DNA of 64,000 bases from Aeromonas jandaei. GTDB taxonomy: Bacteria > Pseudomonadota > Gammaproteobacteria > Enterobacterales > Aeromonadaceae. Each line of letters starts with the position of its first letter. Within the stretch, counting starts at the first letter, position 1. A program made the translations under genes and the position numbers. The DNA is taken from contig NZ_CP149571.1 in assembly GCF_037890695.1 (NCBI RefSeq), positions 2,820,001-2,884,000 on the forward strand. Reading direction: 5' to 3'. The notes below the pieces were generated by a model. That model was not told the DNA's origin. It searched no databases and worked only from the letters and a program-made list of their open reading frames with translations. This document shows positions 10,060 through 18,527 of the stretch, piece by piece.

Positions 10060-11807
10060 ACCCGACCATCAAACGGCTGCTCGCCTACTGTGCCCGTTAT
10101 CCGCGCTGGCTGATCCAAGCCGGGCTCTGCTTGCTGTTGGCCACCGGTGCCGAAGTGGCGGGCCCCCTGCTCATCAAACTGTTCATCGATGACTATTTGA
10201 CACCGCGCCAGCTGGTGTGGCCCGCCATTGCAGCCATTGCGGCCGGCTATCTCGGTTTGCAGGTGCTCTCTGCCGCGGGTTTCTACCTGCAATCCCTGCG
10301 CTTTAACCGCATCGCCCAAGCGGTGGTGCAAACCTTGCGCGAGCAGGTATTTGCCACCGCGATCCGCTTGCCGGCCCGCTACTTTGACCAGCATCGCTCC
10401 GGCTCGCTGATTTCCCGCATCACCAATGACACCGAGGCGATCATGAACCTCTACGTGCAGGTAATTGGGCTGCTGGTGCAGAAGGTGGTGCTCTTGTGCG
10501 GCATTCTCATTTCCATGGCGCTTCTGGATCTGCGGCTGATGCTGGTGTGTGCCTGCCTGTTGCCGGCGGTGGGCGGAGTGATGTGGCTTTACCAGAAACT
10601 GAGCGTGCCTGTAGTGCGGGCGACCCGCAGCCTGCTCTCCGACATCAACAGTCGTCTCAACGAGTCGCTACAGGGGATGCCGGTCATTCAGGCCATGGTG
10701 CAGGAGCGCCATTTTGCCAACGCCTTTGCCGAGGTGAACCAGCAGCACTGGGCGGCGCGCCTCAAGAGCCTCAAGATCAACGGTATCCTGCTGCGCCCGC
10801 TTATCGATCTTTTCTACATGATGGTGCTGATCGGTCTGTTGGCACTGTTTGCCCGCGAGGGGCTGAGTAGCGCGGGTGCCATTCAGGTGGGGGTGCTCTA
10901 CGCCTTTATCAGCTATCTGGGGCGGATGATTGAGCCGCTTATCGAGATGACCAACCAGCTCAACCAGCTGCAACAGGCGATGGTGGCGGGGGAGCGGGTC
11001 TTTGCCCTACTCGATGAAACCCGCGAGAGCACCGACGGCGAGCTGCGCCCGCTGGAAGGAAGGGTCAGTTTCGAGCGGGTGAGCTTCTCCTACGATGGCG
11101 AGCAGCAGGTGCTGCGCGACATAAGCTTTACCGCCACACCGGGCCAGATGCTGGCGCTGGTGGGGCATACCGGCAGCGGCAAGTCCACCATCATCAGCCT
11201 GCTGATGGGCTTCTATCCGCTGGATCTGGGCACCATCCGCTTCGATGATCACCCGATGGCGAGCCTGTCGCTCTCGGCGGTGCGCCGCAGCATAGGGTTG
11301 GTGCAGCAGGATCCCTTTATCTTTGTCGGCACTCTGGCCGAGAACCTGCGACTCGGCCGCGACGGCATCGACGAGGCGCGGCTGTGGCAGGCGCTGACCG
11401 AGGTACAGCTGGCCGAGTTTGTGCGCAGCCTGCCGGAGGGCTTGAACACCCTGATGGAGGAGGGGGGCAAGAACCTCTCCGCTGGCCAGCGCCAGCTGCT
11501 CTCCTTTGCCCGCGCGCTGGTGGGGGATCCGCGTATCCTCATTCTGGACGAGGCCACTGCCAGTGTGGACTCCCAGACCGAGTTGGCCCTCTCTTCGGCG
11601 CTGGCGGCGGCGCGTCGTGGCCGTACCACCATCGCCATCGCCCACCGCCTCTCGACCATCGTCGATGCGGACGAGATCCTGCTGCTCTCTCGCGGTCAGG
11701 TGAACGAGAGGGGCAGCCATGGCGAGTTGATGGCCCTCGGCGGTCACTATGCCCAGCTGTTCGAGATGCAGAGTCAGGGGGCCTGGCTCGAAGAGAAGCG
11801 GGCCTGA
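10056..11807 (+). CDS. mdlB: ABC exporter half-transporter, MdlB/SmdB family
   Basis: A 583-residue partner of MdlA. An exporter membrane domain comes first, then an ATPase with Walker A GHTGSGKST, signature LSAGQRQL and Walker B ILILDEATASVD. Unlike MdlA, which has Asp-Asp at the end of Walker B, it keeps the catalytic Glu (LDEATAS). Such asymmetry is common in heterodimeric exporters and suggests one degenerate and one active ATP site. The GTG start lies inside the mdlA stop (GTGA). The gene ends 15 bases before a strong terminator. Confidence 0.92.
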   Translation: MNPTIKRLLAYCARYPRWLIQAGLCLLLATGAEVAGPLLIKLFIDDYLTPRQLVWPAIAAIAAGYLGLQVLSAAGFYLQSLRFNRIAQAVVQTLREQVFATAIRLPARYFDQHRSGSLISRITNDTEAIMNLYVQVIGLLVQKVVLLCGILISMALLDLRLMLVCACLLPAVGGVMWLYQKLSVPVVRATRSLLSDINSRLNESLQGMPVIQAMVQERHFANAFAEVNQQHWAARLKSLKINGILLRPLIDLFYMMVLIGLLALFAREGLSSAGAIQVGVLYAFISYLGRMIEPLIEMTNQLNQLQQAMVAGERVFALLDETRESTDGELRPLEGRVSFERVSFSYDGEQQVLRDISFTATPGQMLALVGHTGSGKSTIISLLMGFYPLDLGTIRFDDHPMASLSLSAVRRSIGLVQQDPFIFVGTLAENLRLGRDGIDEARLWQALTEVQLAEFVRSLPEGLNTLMEEGGKNLSAGQRQLLSFARALVGDPRILILDEATASVDSQTELALSSALAAARRGRTTIAIAHRLSTIVDADEILLLSRGQVNERGSHGELMALGGHYAQLFEMQSQGAWLEEKRA

Positions 11808-11822
11808 TCGACCGGCAAATGC

Positions 11823-11858
11823 AAAAAGAGGGAACCGGTGCGGTTCCCTCTTTTTTGT
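11823..11858 (+). terminator. Terminator of the mdlAB operon
   Basis: A 15-bp stem, AAAAAGAGGGAACCG (11823-11837) with CGGTTCCCTCTTTTT (11841-11855), has a GTG loop and is followed by T residues. Confidence 0.9.
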
Positions 11859-11955
11859 GTCGGGCAAATGGTCATAACCGTGATCCCTGTGCTTGTTGAA
11901 TGACGGCGATGCAGGCAACATGTTGTTTACATCAACTCATCGGATCAGTTCGCAT

Positions 11956-12429
11956 ATGGATTTGCAACGTTTGAAGGCCAACCTTGCGCTGCGGCTCTTT
12001 GCCTGGCGCTACATTCCCGTTATCGGTTTTTGTGCCCCGATCATCGAAGAGATGAACGCCAAGGCGCTGCGCATTCGCATTCCCCTTGGCTGGCGAACCC
12101 GCAACCATCTGGGCAGCATGTATTTTGGCGCGCTGGCGACCGGCGCCGATCTGGTGGGCGGTCTGCTGGTGATGGAGAAGGGGCGGCAGCGACGCAAGAA
12201 GGTGCACTTCGCCTTCAAGGATGTACAGGGGGAGTTTTTGAAGCGGCCCGAGGGGGATGTGCAGTTTGACTGCGCAGCGGGGGAGGAGATCGACGCCATG
12301 ATCGATGAATCGCTGGCCACTGGGCAGCGCATCAATCGCCCCATCCAGGTGGTGGCCACCTGTCCGTCACTGAACGGGGATGAGGCGATGGCGCGTTTCG
12401 TATTGACCCTCTCGATCAAGGCCAGCTGA
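11956..12429 (+). CDS. DUF4442 hotdog-fold protein (possible thioesterase)
   Basis: A 157-residue cytoplasmic protein of the DUF4442 family, which has a hotdog fold related to PaaI acyl-CoA thioesterases. The conserved NHLGSMYFGALATGADLVGG helix carries the family signature. I place the start at ATG 11956 (MDLQRLKANL); an in-frame upstream start at 11893 would add an unrelated 21-residue leader. Catalytic activity has not been shown for most members, so the function is a guess from the fold. It is convergent with ybcJ. Confidence 0.78.
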   Translation: MDLQRLKANLALRLFAWRYIPVIGFCAPIIEEMNAKALRIRIPLGWRTRNHLGSMYFGALATGADLVGGLLVMEKGRQRRKKVHFAFKDVQGEFLKRPEGDVQFDCAAGEEIDAMIDESLATGQRINRPIQVVATCPSLNGDEAMARFVLTLSIKAS

Positions 12430-12465
12430 CGCGCTCAAGAGATACGCCCGTGCGGGCTGCTCAAA

Positions 12466-12492
12466 CGCTCCGCCAGCAGATCTGGCGGAGCG
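12466..12492. terminator. Hairpin between convergent DUF4442 and ybcJ genes
   Basis: An 11-bp perfect stem, CGCTCCGCCAG (12466-12476) with CTGGCGGAGCG (12482-12492), has a CAGAT loop. It lacks a clear T tract on either strand, so terminator activity is likely but not certain. Confidence 0.5.
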
Positions 12493-12513
12493 GTGGCAAT
12501 CAGCCGTGGCCGA

Positions 12514-12747
12514 TCACTCGATCTCCGGGCTCATCCCCTCTTTGACCACGACCTTCATGCCGTTGAAGTTGACCACCTGCTCGGCCACGATCTTGCAGCG
12601 CTTGCGGGTCTCTACCTGACCGTCCACTTCGACCAGCCCTTCGGCGACGAGCGCCTTGGCCGCGCCGCCACAATCGGCCCAACCCTGATGCTTGATAAGG
12701 TCACACAAGGCAACGAAGGGGTGACCTTCGAGCAGAAACGTCTCCAT
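12514..12747 (-). CDS. ybcJ: YbcJ-family S4 RNA-binding protein
   Basis: A 77-residue, single-domain S4-like protein, the normal size for YbcJ. The pattern is METFLLEGHPFVALCDLIK, then an S4 core (GGAAKALVAEGLVEVDG, ETRKRCKIV) and a C-terminal strand (KVVVKEG). It probably binds structured RNA or ribosomal particles in the cytoplasm; the cellular role is unresolved. It stands alone and is convergent with the DUF4442 gene. Confidence 0.9.
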   Translation of the reverse strand: METFLLEGHPFVALCDLIKHQGWADCGGAAKALVAEGLVEVDGQVETRKRCKIVAEQVVNFNGMKVVVKEGMSPEIE

Positions 12748-13003
12748 GGGAAATCCTCTAACTGGATGAATGCCGGACGTGGCAGGGCGGCTATTTTAGG
12801 CAGTTCACCCCGGCAAGGAAAGGGAAGGGGGCCGATGGCCGTGAAAAATGGCCGGACACAGGCGGCCTTTTTGCGTGCCACCCCGCATTTGGCGGCTGGC
12901 TGGGACGCCTGATGACGCAGCGCGTCCCTCACGCTGTCCCCTCGGTACTCCCCGGCTGTTAGCATGCTCCTTTTCCTGCTGATGCAACTGCAAGGAGCAT
13001 TCC

Positions 13004-13567
13004 ATGACACTCTCCCGACTGCTGCTGGCCTGCGGCGCCCTCACCCTGTGCGGCGTAGCGCAAGCCAGTACGCCGGTACAGTTTTCCCTGCCCGGGGTCA
13101 ATCTGCCCGCCTCCCATCAGGTGGAAGGGGCGCGCGCCTCTCTGCTGTACGGTCGTACCGGTCAGGTGAAGGGGATCGATCTGCCGGTGTTTGCCCTCTC
13201 CGATGTGGATCGGTTCAGTGGCCTGCAGCTCGGGATCTTTCTCGGTGCCGGCCGGGTGCGCCACCAGTTTGGCGGGGTGGCCATCAATGCCGTCAACTGG
13301 CATGAGGGGCAGGATACCGGCATCAATCTCGGACTGGTCAACCTGACCAACAACGTACAGGGGCTCAACTGGGGGGCGGTCAATATCGCCAAAGGCAATG
13401 CGCTCGCCAACGTCGGGCTGGTCAACTATGCCGAGCGCACCACCTTCCAGATCGGCTTTATCAATGCCACCAAACACCTCGACGGCTTGCAGATCGGATT
13501 GGCCAACTATGCCGCCAACGGCGTTTTCCCCATTTTGCCACTGGTGAACTTCCAGAAATCGTTCTGA
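13004..13567 (+). CDS. Secreted repeat protein, LA_2272-like surface repeats
   Basis: A 187-residue protein with a clear signal peptide (LLLACGALTLCGVAQAS, cleavage after about residue 21). The rest is built of short, regular units in which Gly-Leu/Val-x-Asn recurs about every 16-20 residues: INLGLVNLTNN, LNWGAVNIAKGN, VGLVNYAER, IGFINATKH, IGLANYAAN. This is the pattern of LA_2272-type surface repeats, probably a small beta-solenoid or porin-like fold in the periplasm or outer membrane. The start has an AAGGAG site at about 12993-12998. Function unknown. Confidence 0.7.
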   Translation: MTLSRLLLACGALTLCGVAQASTPVQFSLPGVNLPASHQVEGARASLLYGRTGQVKGIDLPVFALSDVDRFSGLQLGIFLGAGRVRHQFGGVAINAVNWHEGQDTGINLGLVNLTNNVQGLNWGAVNIAKGNALANVGLVNYAERTTFQIGFINATKHLDGLQIGLANYAANGVFPILPLVNFQKSF

Positions 13568-13643
13568 GTAGGCAGTTCGCTTTGCGTTAAGCGTCTTGGC
13601 TGATTACCCTGTGCCTCTTCTATCCGTGACACAGAGGTAACAG

Positions 13644-14399
13644 ATGACGGCAGGGCTGATGAGTGCAATCGGAATTGGCTGGGATGTGCGGGGCTGGCAG
13701 GGTAGCGCCCAGGCGGTGGCCGTGGTGGGCTGGCAGGCCGACTCCAACCGCCTGCACTGGCTCGGGGTGTCGCCGCTGTTTCGCCTGAGCTCACGGGTCG
13801 CGCCGGATCTGGCCGCCTTGCTGCGTCCGGCCCTGCAGGACGAAGCCTTGCTTGCGCAGGTCGCGGCCTGCCCGCAACTGGCGCTCGGTATCGATGCGCC
13901 GCTTGCCTTTCCCCGCGCCTTGCGCGACCTGCTTAACGGCCGGCCGCTCTCCTGCGCCGTGCCCGAGCGTGAGATAGATAACCCCTACGCTTATCGCGAC
14001 TGCGAGCGCTGGTTGCATCAGCAATATGGCAAGAAGCCGCTGTCGGCCACCTTCGATCGGCTCGGCAACAACGCCACCCTGGCGCTCTCCATGCTGCCCA
14101 ATTTGGCTGATCTGCAACTGGTGCCGACTGTCGCCTCGCAGGCCTGTCGCGCCGTGCTGGAGGTCTATCCGGCGCTGGCCAAGGTTGCGGGCAAGGCATC
14201 CCCTGCCAGACCCGAGCTGGCGGCGCTGCTGCCTGCCGATGTGGTGCCGGATACGGATCGCTACGATGCGGCGCTGTGCGCCCTGATGGCGCTGCAATAT
14301 GCCGCTGGTGGCCGGGTTGCCCAACTGCCCGCCCTGTTGACTCCGCCAGTCGGAATGGCGCCGGATGAGGGGTGGGTCTACCACTTCGCCCGTCCATAG
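13644..14399 (+). CDS. DUF429 family protein (predicted RNase H-fold nuclease)
   Basis: A 251-residue cytoplasmic protein. The N-terminal IGIGWDVRGWQGS and the later LGIDAPLAFP resemble the DUF429 core, a predicted RNase H-like fold with acidic catalytic positions. ENP-type YRDCERW and the C-terminal DRYDAALCALMALQYA, with a conserved Asp, also fit. A GAGGT site lies about 5 bases before the ATG. Activity and substrate are unknown. It lies upstream of pdxY with a 164-base gap, so co-transcription is uncertain. Confidence 0.65.
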   Translation: MTAGLMSAIGIGWDVRGWQGSAQAVAVVGWQADSNRLHWLGVSPLFRLSSRVAPDLAALLRPALQDEALLAQVAACPQLALGIDAPLAFPRALRDLLNGRPLSCAVPEREIDNPYAYRDCERWLHQQYGKKPLSATFDRLGNNATLALSMLPNLADLQLVPTVASQACRAVLEVYPALAKVAGKASPARPELAALLPADVVPDTDRYDAALCALMALQYAAGGRVAQLPALLTPPVGMAPDEGWVYHFARP

Positions 14400-14563
14400 C
14401 GAGCAGAAACAACGAATGCAAAGCAGTGCCGAATGGCATGGCTTCAGGCCAAAAGCCTGCGTTTAATCAGGAAAATGCCGGTTCGTGCCGTGACAGGGTG
14501 GCAATCCAATATCTTCATCCGATATATTGCCCCCTTTGCTGATCCTTTGTTGTGGTGATCCCG

Positions 14564-15427
14564 ATGAAATCCGTTATCTCTATTCAGTCCCACGTGGTGT
14601 TCGGCTGTGCCGGCAACAGCGCTGCCGTCTTCCCCATGCGCCGTCTGGGGGTCGACGTGTGGCCTGTCAATACGGTGCAGTTTTCCAACCATACCCAGTA
14701 CGCACAGGGCTGGCAGGGGATGGCGATGCCGGCGGGACACATCAGCGCGCTGGCCGAAGGGCTGGGCAATATCGGGGTGCTGGGCCAGTGCGATGCGGTG
14801 CTGAGCGGCTACCTGGGTTCAGCCGAGCAGGGGGACGAGATCCTCAAGGTGGTCAACGCTGTCAAGGCGGCCAATCCAGACGCCATCTACTTCTGCGATC
14901 CGGTGATGGGGCATCCCGAGAAGGGGTGCATCGTCGCCCCCGGCGTCACCCGTTTTCTGACCGAGCAGGCGCTGCCGGTGGCCGACATGATGGCCCCCAA
15001 CCTGCTGGAGCTGGAGACCCTCTGCGATACCCATCTGGCGGATCTGGCGCAGACCCGCGCCGCCGCCCATCAGCTGCTGGCCCGTGGCGTCAAGCTGGTA
15101 CTGGTCAAGCATCTGGGCCGCGCGGCGCAAGACCCAAGCCGCTTCGAGATGCTGCTGGCCACCCCGGATGGGGATTACCTGATTGCCCGCCCGCTCTATG
15201 ACTTTGCTCGCCAGCCGGTCGGAGTCGGCGATCTTATCAGCGCCCTGATGCTGGCCAACCTGCTGACCGGCCACGATGCGGTGAGCGCCTTTGAGCGCAC
15301 CAATGCGGCGGTGGACGCCGTGCTGCAAGAGACCTGGCGCCAGCAGGCTTACGAGCTGCAACTCATCGCCGCGCAAGAGGCCTTTGCCCTGCCTGAGGTT
15401 GACGTGCGGGCGGTGAAACTGCCCTGA
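14564..15427 (+). CDS. pdxY: Pyridoxal kinase PdxY
   Basis: A 287-residue ribokinase-fold enzyme that phosphorylates pyridoxal to pyridoxal 5'-phosphate in B6 salvage. It resembles E. coli PdxY throughout: [59 protein letters not shown]. The C-terminal anion-hole and catalytic segment is [14 protein letters not shown], with its GxGD Asp. I chose ATG 14564 because the protein then begins like PdxY; GTG 14552 adds four residues. A terminator follows at 15475. Confidence 0.95.
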   Translation: MKSVISIQSHVVFGCAGNSAAVFPMRRLGVDVWPVNTVQFSNHTQYAQGWQGMAMPAGHISALAEGLGNIGVLGQCDAVLSGYLGSAEQGDEILKVVNAVKAANPDAIYFCDPVMGHPEKGCIVAPGVTRFLTEQALPVADMMAPNLLELETLCDTHLADLAQTRAAAHQLLARGVKLVLVKHLGRAAQDPSRFEMLLATPDGDYLIARPLYDFARQPVGVGDLISALMLANLLTGHDAVSAFERTNAAVDAVLQETWRQQAYELQLIAAQEAFALPEVDVRAVKLP

Positions 15428-15474
15428 GTCAGCGCAGACGTTCGTCTATCCCGACAAGAGATGGATTGCAGATG

Positions 15475-15506
15475 AAAAAGGCTTGCCAATGGGCAAGCCT
15501 TTTTGC
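15475..15506. terminator. Bidirectional terminator between pdxY and gldA
   Basis: A 13-bp stem, AAAAAGGCTTGCC (15475-15487) with GGCAAGCCTTTTT (15492-15504), has an AATG loop and A/T tracts on both sides. It serves the convergent pdxY and gldA genes. Confidence 0.9.
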
Positions 15507-15535
15507 TGTTTGCCGCATCGGGTGCGGCAAATCAA

Positions 15536-16654
15536 TCAGGCGCGGGGATGGCGGAGGCGATAACGCTCTGCCATGGCATTGGCCGCTACCATGGCGGCAT
15601 AGACATCCTGTTCACTGACTGTCATCGGCATGTTGCCCATGGTATCGAGAGGATCGCAGGCCAGCTGCGCCACCTTGCGCCACTCGCTTTCATCAAAGTG
15701 GGTGAGCCCAAGCTCTTGCAGCGTCATCGGCAGGCCTGCACAGTCGATGATGCGCAACACCTCATCAAGTTCATGTTGCGGGGCGCGCTCAAGCACCAGC
15801 TGGGTCAGCAGGCCGAAGACCACCTTCTCGCCATGCTGGGCACGATGAAGTTCAGCGATCAGTGACATGCCATTGTTCACGGCATGGGCAGCAGCCAGCC
15901 CACCGGCTTCTGCGCCGACCCCGCTGAGGTAGATGGTGGCTTCGATGACCTGCTCCAGCGCCGGAGTGGAGACATGGTGGCGTATCGCATCCATCGCCAG
16001 TTCGATATTTTCCCCCAGCAGCTCATAACAGAGCTTTGCCAGACCCAGCCCGGTACGCGAAGGACGCTTGCCAACCAGATTGAGCCCGTCGGCCCGATAG
16101 CAGGCGCGCGCTTCGAAATAGGTGGCCAGGGCATCGCCGACACCTGCGGAAAAGAAGCGGGGAGGGGCGGCAGCAATGAGGGCTGTGTCAGCCAGCACCA
16201 CGTCCGGATTTTGCGGCAGGAACAGATAGCGCTCAAATTCGCCCGCCTGGTTGTAGATGACTGCCAGTGCCGTACAGGGGGCATCCGTGGAGGCAATCGT
16301 CGGGAACAACACAACCGGACGACGCAGATAGAAGGCCACGGCCTTGGCGACATCCAGCGTCTTGCCGCCGCCGATCCCGACAATCACGTTCGCGCCATAT
16401 TGCTCGGCAAGGTGGGTCAGACGCTGGATCTCCTGTTCAGTGCATTCGTAGCGAAACTTGTCGACCACTCCACTGAGGCCAGCCTGCAGGATCCCCGCCA
16501 GGGCCTCCTCTTGCACCCGCTCAAGAATGAACTCGTCGCTGATGAGCAGCGCATTGTCACCAAAATCTTTAACGTGCTCATGGAGTTGCGGGAGAAGGTG
16601 TTGGCCGATGATGAACTTTTTGGGGGAGGTGACAGTACGGGGCAAAGTAGGCAT
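15536..16654 (-). CDS. gldA: Glycerol dehydrogenase
   Basis: A 372-residue iron/zinc alcohol dehydrogenase of the GldA type, which oxidises glycerol to dihydroxyacetone with NAD+ in the cytoplasm. The nucleotide-binding GIGGGKTLDVAKAVA is present. So are the metal ligands expected from the family: Asp in GVGDALATYFEA, and two His in AAAHAVNNG and HRAQHGEKV. Length is normal for GldA. It stands alone and ends at the terminator shared with pdxY. A near-perfect palindrome 32 bases upstream of the start may be a regulator site. Confidence 0.93.
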   Translation of the reverse strand: MPTLPRTVTSPKKFIIGQHLLPQLHEHVKDFGDNALLISDEFILERVQEEALAGILQAGLSGVVDKFRYECTEQEIQRLTHLAEQYGANVIVGIGGGKTLDVAKAVAFYLRRPVVLFPTIASTDAPCTALAVIYNQAGEFERYLFLPQNPDVVLADTALIAAAPPRFFSAGVGDALATYFEARACYRADGLNLVGKRPSRTGLGLAKLCYELLGENIELAMDAIRHHVSTPALEQVIEATIYLSGVGAEAGGLAAAHAVNNGMSLIAELHRAQHGEKVVFGLLTQLVLERAPQHELDEVLRIIDCAGLPMTLQELGLTHFDESEWRKVAQLACDPLDTMGNMPMTVSEQDVYAAMVAANAMAERYRLRHPRA

Positions 16655-16685
16655 CCATTATTCCTCAAGGCAGTGAACAACATAG

Positions 16686-16700
16686 ATTTGATTATCAAAT
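16686..16700. promoter_or_regulatory. Palindrome upstream of gldA, candidate operator
   Basis: ATTTGATTATCAAAT is a 15-base inverted repeat with 7-base perfect arms and one central base. It lies 32 bases before the gldA ATG in an AT-rich promoter region. It contains TTGAT and ATCAA, but with 1-base rather than 4-base spacing, so it is not an FNR box. The regulator is unknown. Confidence 0.4.
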
Positions 16701-16897
16701 GGGTCTCACACGATACGCCTGCTGAAGCAAGAGATGAACAAGAAATGGGGCTCGTATTATCCCTTAATTAATCATTTTTTTGGTTTTGTTATATTTTTGC
16801 GCGAGTGATGGCGGGGGTTGAGGGGGGCTGGGTCAATGGCTGTTCCTTTGCTGTCTGTCGCAAGCCTATTGCTGCAACAAAAAGTCACGCTGCCACA

Positions 16898-16930
16898 AGC
16901 AGGGCCGGTCAGTTCGGCCCTGCTGTTTTG
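16898..16930. terminator. Hairpin downstream of the GNAT gene
   Basis: A 10-bp perfect stem, AGCAGGGCCG (16898-16907) with CGGCCCTGCT (16915-16924), is followed on the plus strand by GTTTTGAT. It lies between the 3' end of the minus-strand GNAT gene and the gldA promoter, and may terminate the GNAT transcript even though the T run is on the other side. Confidence 0.5.
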
Positions 16931-16952
16931 ATAAGAGAAGCGGGGGGAGTAT

Positions 16953-17459
16953 TCAGAGCATCTTGTAGAAGATAACTGTCGCAGCCAGCTTGCCGTCGGC
17001 ACCGAGGGCAAAATGGGGGATCTGGCCAGCCTCCTGATAGCCGAGTTGACGATAGAGGTGCGAGGCCACGTCACCGGCGCGAGTATCCAGCACCAGCAGC
17101 GAACGACCTGCGGCATGGGCGCCTTGCTCCATAGCTTGCATCAACGCACGGCCAATACCTTTGCCTCTCGCCGCTTGCAGTACCATCAGTTTTTCCACCT
17201 CGGCCCGGTGGCGGCCATTGGCCTTGCCACAGAGTGAGAGCTGCACGGCGCCCACAACGGCTTGCTGCTCAAGGGCAAGCCACAGTTTTCGGCCCCCTGA
17301 TGCCAGATCTGCTGCCACCCCTTGCCAGTATTTAGCCCCATCCTCAACACGGAGGGGCGGTAAAAAACCGACCGAGGCACCGCTGTCGACACAATCCTGC
17401 AGCAGGGCGATGAGGGCGGGCAGCTGATCCTCGATTGCGGGTACGTCAATAATCTTCAT
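16953..17459 (-). CDS. GNAT family N-acetyltransferase
   Basis: A 168-residue acetyl-CoA-dependent acetyltransferase. The acetyl-CoA loop is visible as VLQAARGKGIGRALMQAMEQ (motif A, R/QxxGxG/A), then LVLDTRAGDVASHLYRQLGYQ. I chose the start at 17459 (MKIIDVPAIE) because an AAGGAT site lies 6 bases upstream; an in-frame ATG at 17489 adds a 10-residue leader with no comparable site. The substrate is unknown. It is read in the same direction as cyaB and the Nudix gene upstream, after an 88-base gap. Confidence 0.88.
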   Translation of the reverse strand: MKIIDVPAIEDQLPALIALLQDCVDSGASVGFLPPLRVEDGAKYWQGVAADLASGGRKLWLALEQQAVVGAVQLSLCGKANGRHRAEVEKLMVLQAARGKGIGRALMQAMEQGAHAAGRSLLVLDTRAGDVASHLYRQLGYQEAGQIPHFALGADGKLAATVIFYKML

Positions 17460-17547
17460 CCGACATCCTTTTCGTTGTGTGAGCGGCATCTTGCCTGCGG
17501 TTCAGCCACAGTGTGCTCGGGCCGTGATGCAAGGAGGCTGCGGCCAG

Positions 17548-17940
17548 TTAGCGGATCAGCCCCTGCTCCTTGAGCCAGCCAAAGAGCAGGCGGGAGACGG
17601 GGGAGAGCTCGTCGAGATGGCTGCTGTCGAGCCAGCGCAGCTCGGCAATCTCGGCCGAGGCAACCGGGGTGCCGCTGGCCTGGCCGGTGTAGCAGCGCAG
17701 CCGCACCTCGACCCCGGCCGGTTTGCCATCGGCCTGGGCGCTGAACTCGCAGGCAAAGCGCAGGGTATCGGGTTGCAGGGTGACGGCCAGCTCCTCGTCA
17801 ATCTCGCGGATCAGGGCCGCTTCGTCGCTCTCACCCGGTTCCCGCTTGCCGCCGGGGATATAGTAGATAGCCTTGCCGTGGGAGCGGGCGCAGAGCAGTT
17901 GCTGATCTTTAAAGGTGAGCCAGGCGAGTTTGTCGATCAT
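17548..17940 (-). CDS. Nudix hydrolase
   Basis: A 130-residue single-domain Nudix enzyme, expected to hydrolyse a nucleoside diphosphate linked to another moiety. The Nudix box GX5EX7REXXEEL is complete at about residues 31-52 (GGKREPGE, REIDEEL). The N-terminal substrate-facing strand reads KAIYYIPGG. Its ATG overlaps the cyaB stop as ATGA (17937-17940), so the two are translationally coupled. A role in cleaning up or recycling nucleotides near CyaB is an idea from context only. Confidence 0.9.
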   Translation of the reverse strand: MIDKLAWLTFKDQQLLCARSHGKAIYYIPGGKREPGESDEAALIREIDEELAVTLQPDTLRFACEFSAQADGKPAGVEVRLRCYTGQASGTPVASAEIAELRWLDSSHLDELSPVSRLLFGWLKEQGLIR

Positions 17941-18527
17941 CGGGTTGCATCCTCTGGTTGTGTGGTGGGTGTTGCCTGCATGTGCCTAGTGCAAAGTGTG
18001 CGGTAGGAGTGGGGCTCCTCCATCTCGGGAGAGAGCCCCAGCCGCGCAGCCAACGCGAGCAGTTGCTGGCGAAATTCAGGCAGGCGTGCCTCGTCATCGG
18101 TCATGATGGCCAGCTCGGCAAAATCGCCAATCCCGGCCAGGTGATCCAGGGTGAGGTGAAACGGGCCCAGGAAGTAGATGCTGCGCTGTTTGGTGATCTC
18201 GAGGCTCTGCCGGTAGTCCATGGTCAAAAGCATGCTGGCAGCCTTGTCGGCATCGCTGATATTGACCGCTTCACAGCGATCCGTCTCGGGCCCCTTGACG
18301 ATCCAGAGTTGGATGCCCGAGGGCTCCATGGTGCGGATCGCCAGACTCTTGCCTGCGCGGGCAAGGGCATCGTCCGGGGTGTCGAAGTAGCGATCCCGCT
18401 CCAGATTATCTTCCAGCATCACCTGCGGATTGAGGGCGAGCAGCGCCTTGAGGAAGGCGGGGCGATCCGCCAGCCGATATTTGAACTCGACTTCGAAGCG
18501 GCCCTGAAAGTGTGCCTGTGACATCAA
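17937..18527 (-). CDS. cyaB: Class IV adenylate cyclase (CYTH domain)
   Basis: A 196-residue CYTH-fold protein closely resembling Aeromonas hydrophila CyaB (AC2), the founding class IV adenylate cyclase, which makes cAMP from ATP in the cytoplasm. The ExExK signature is Glu12-Val-Glu14-Phe-Lys16 near the N-terminus. Further conserved blocks are RDRYFDTPDDALA, SLAIRTMEPSGIQLWIVKGPE and GDFAELAIMTDD, carrying the basic and acidic residues lining the tunnel. Thiamine-triphosphatase relatives share the fold, but the overall likeness favours CyaB. The class IV enzyme is in addition to the usual class I CyaA, which is not in this window. It heads a two-gene unit with the Nudix gene. Confidence 0.92.
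   Translation of the reverse strand: MMSQAHFQGRFEVEFKYRLADRPAFLKALLALNPQVMLEDNLERDRYFDTPDDALARAGKSLAIRTMEPSGIQLWIVKGPETDRCEAVNISDADKAASMLLTMDYRQSLEITKQRSIYFLGPFHLTLDHLAGIGDFAELAIMTDDEARLPEFRQQLLALAARLGLSPEMEEPHSYRTLCTRHMQATPTTQPEDATR

Noticed and set aside
16686..16700. FNR box before gldA
   Set aside because: The TTGAT/ATCAA halves are separated by one base rather than four.
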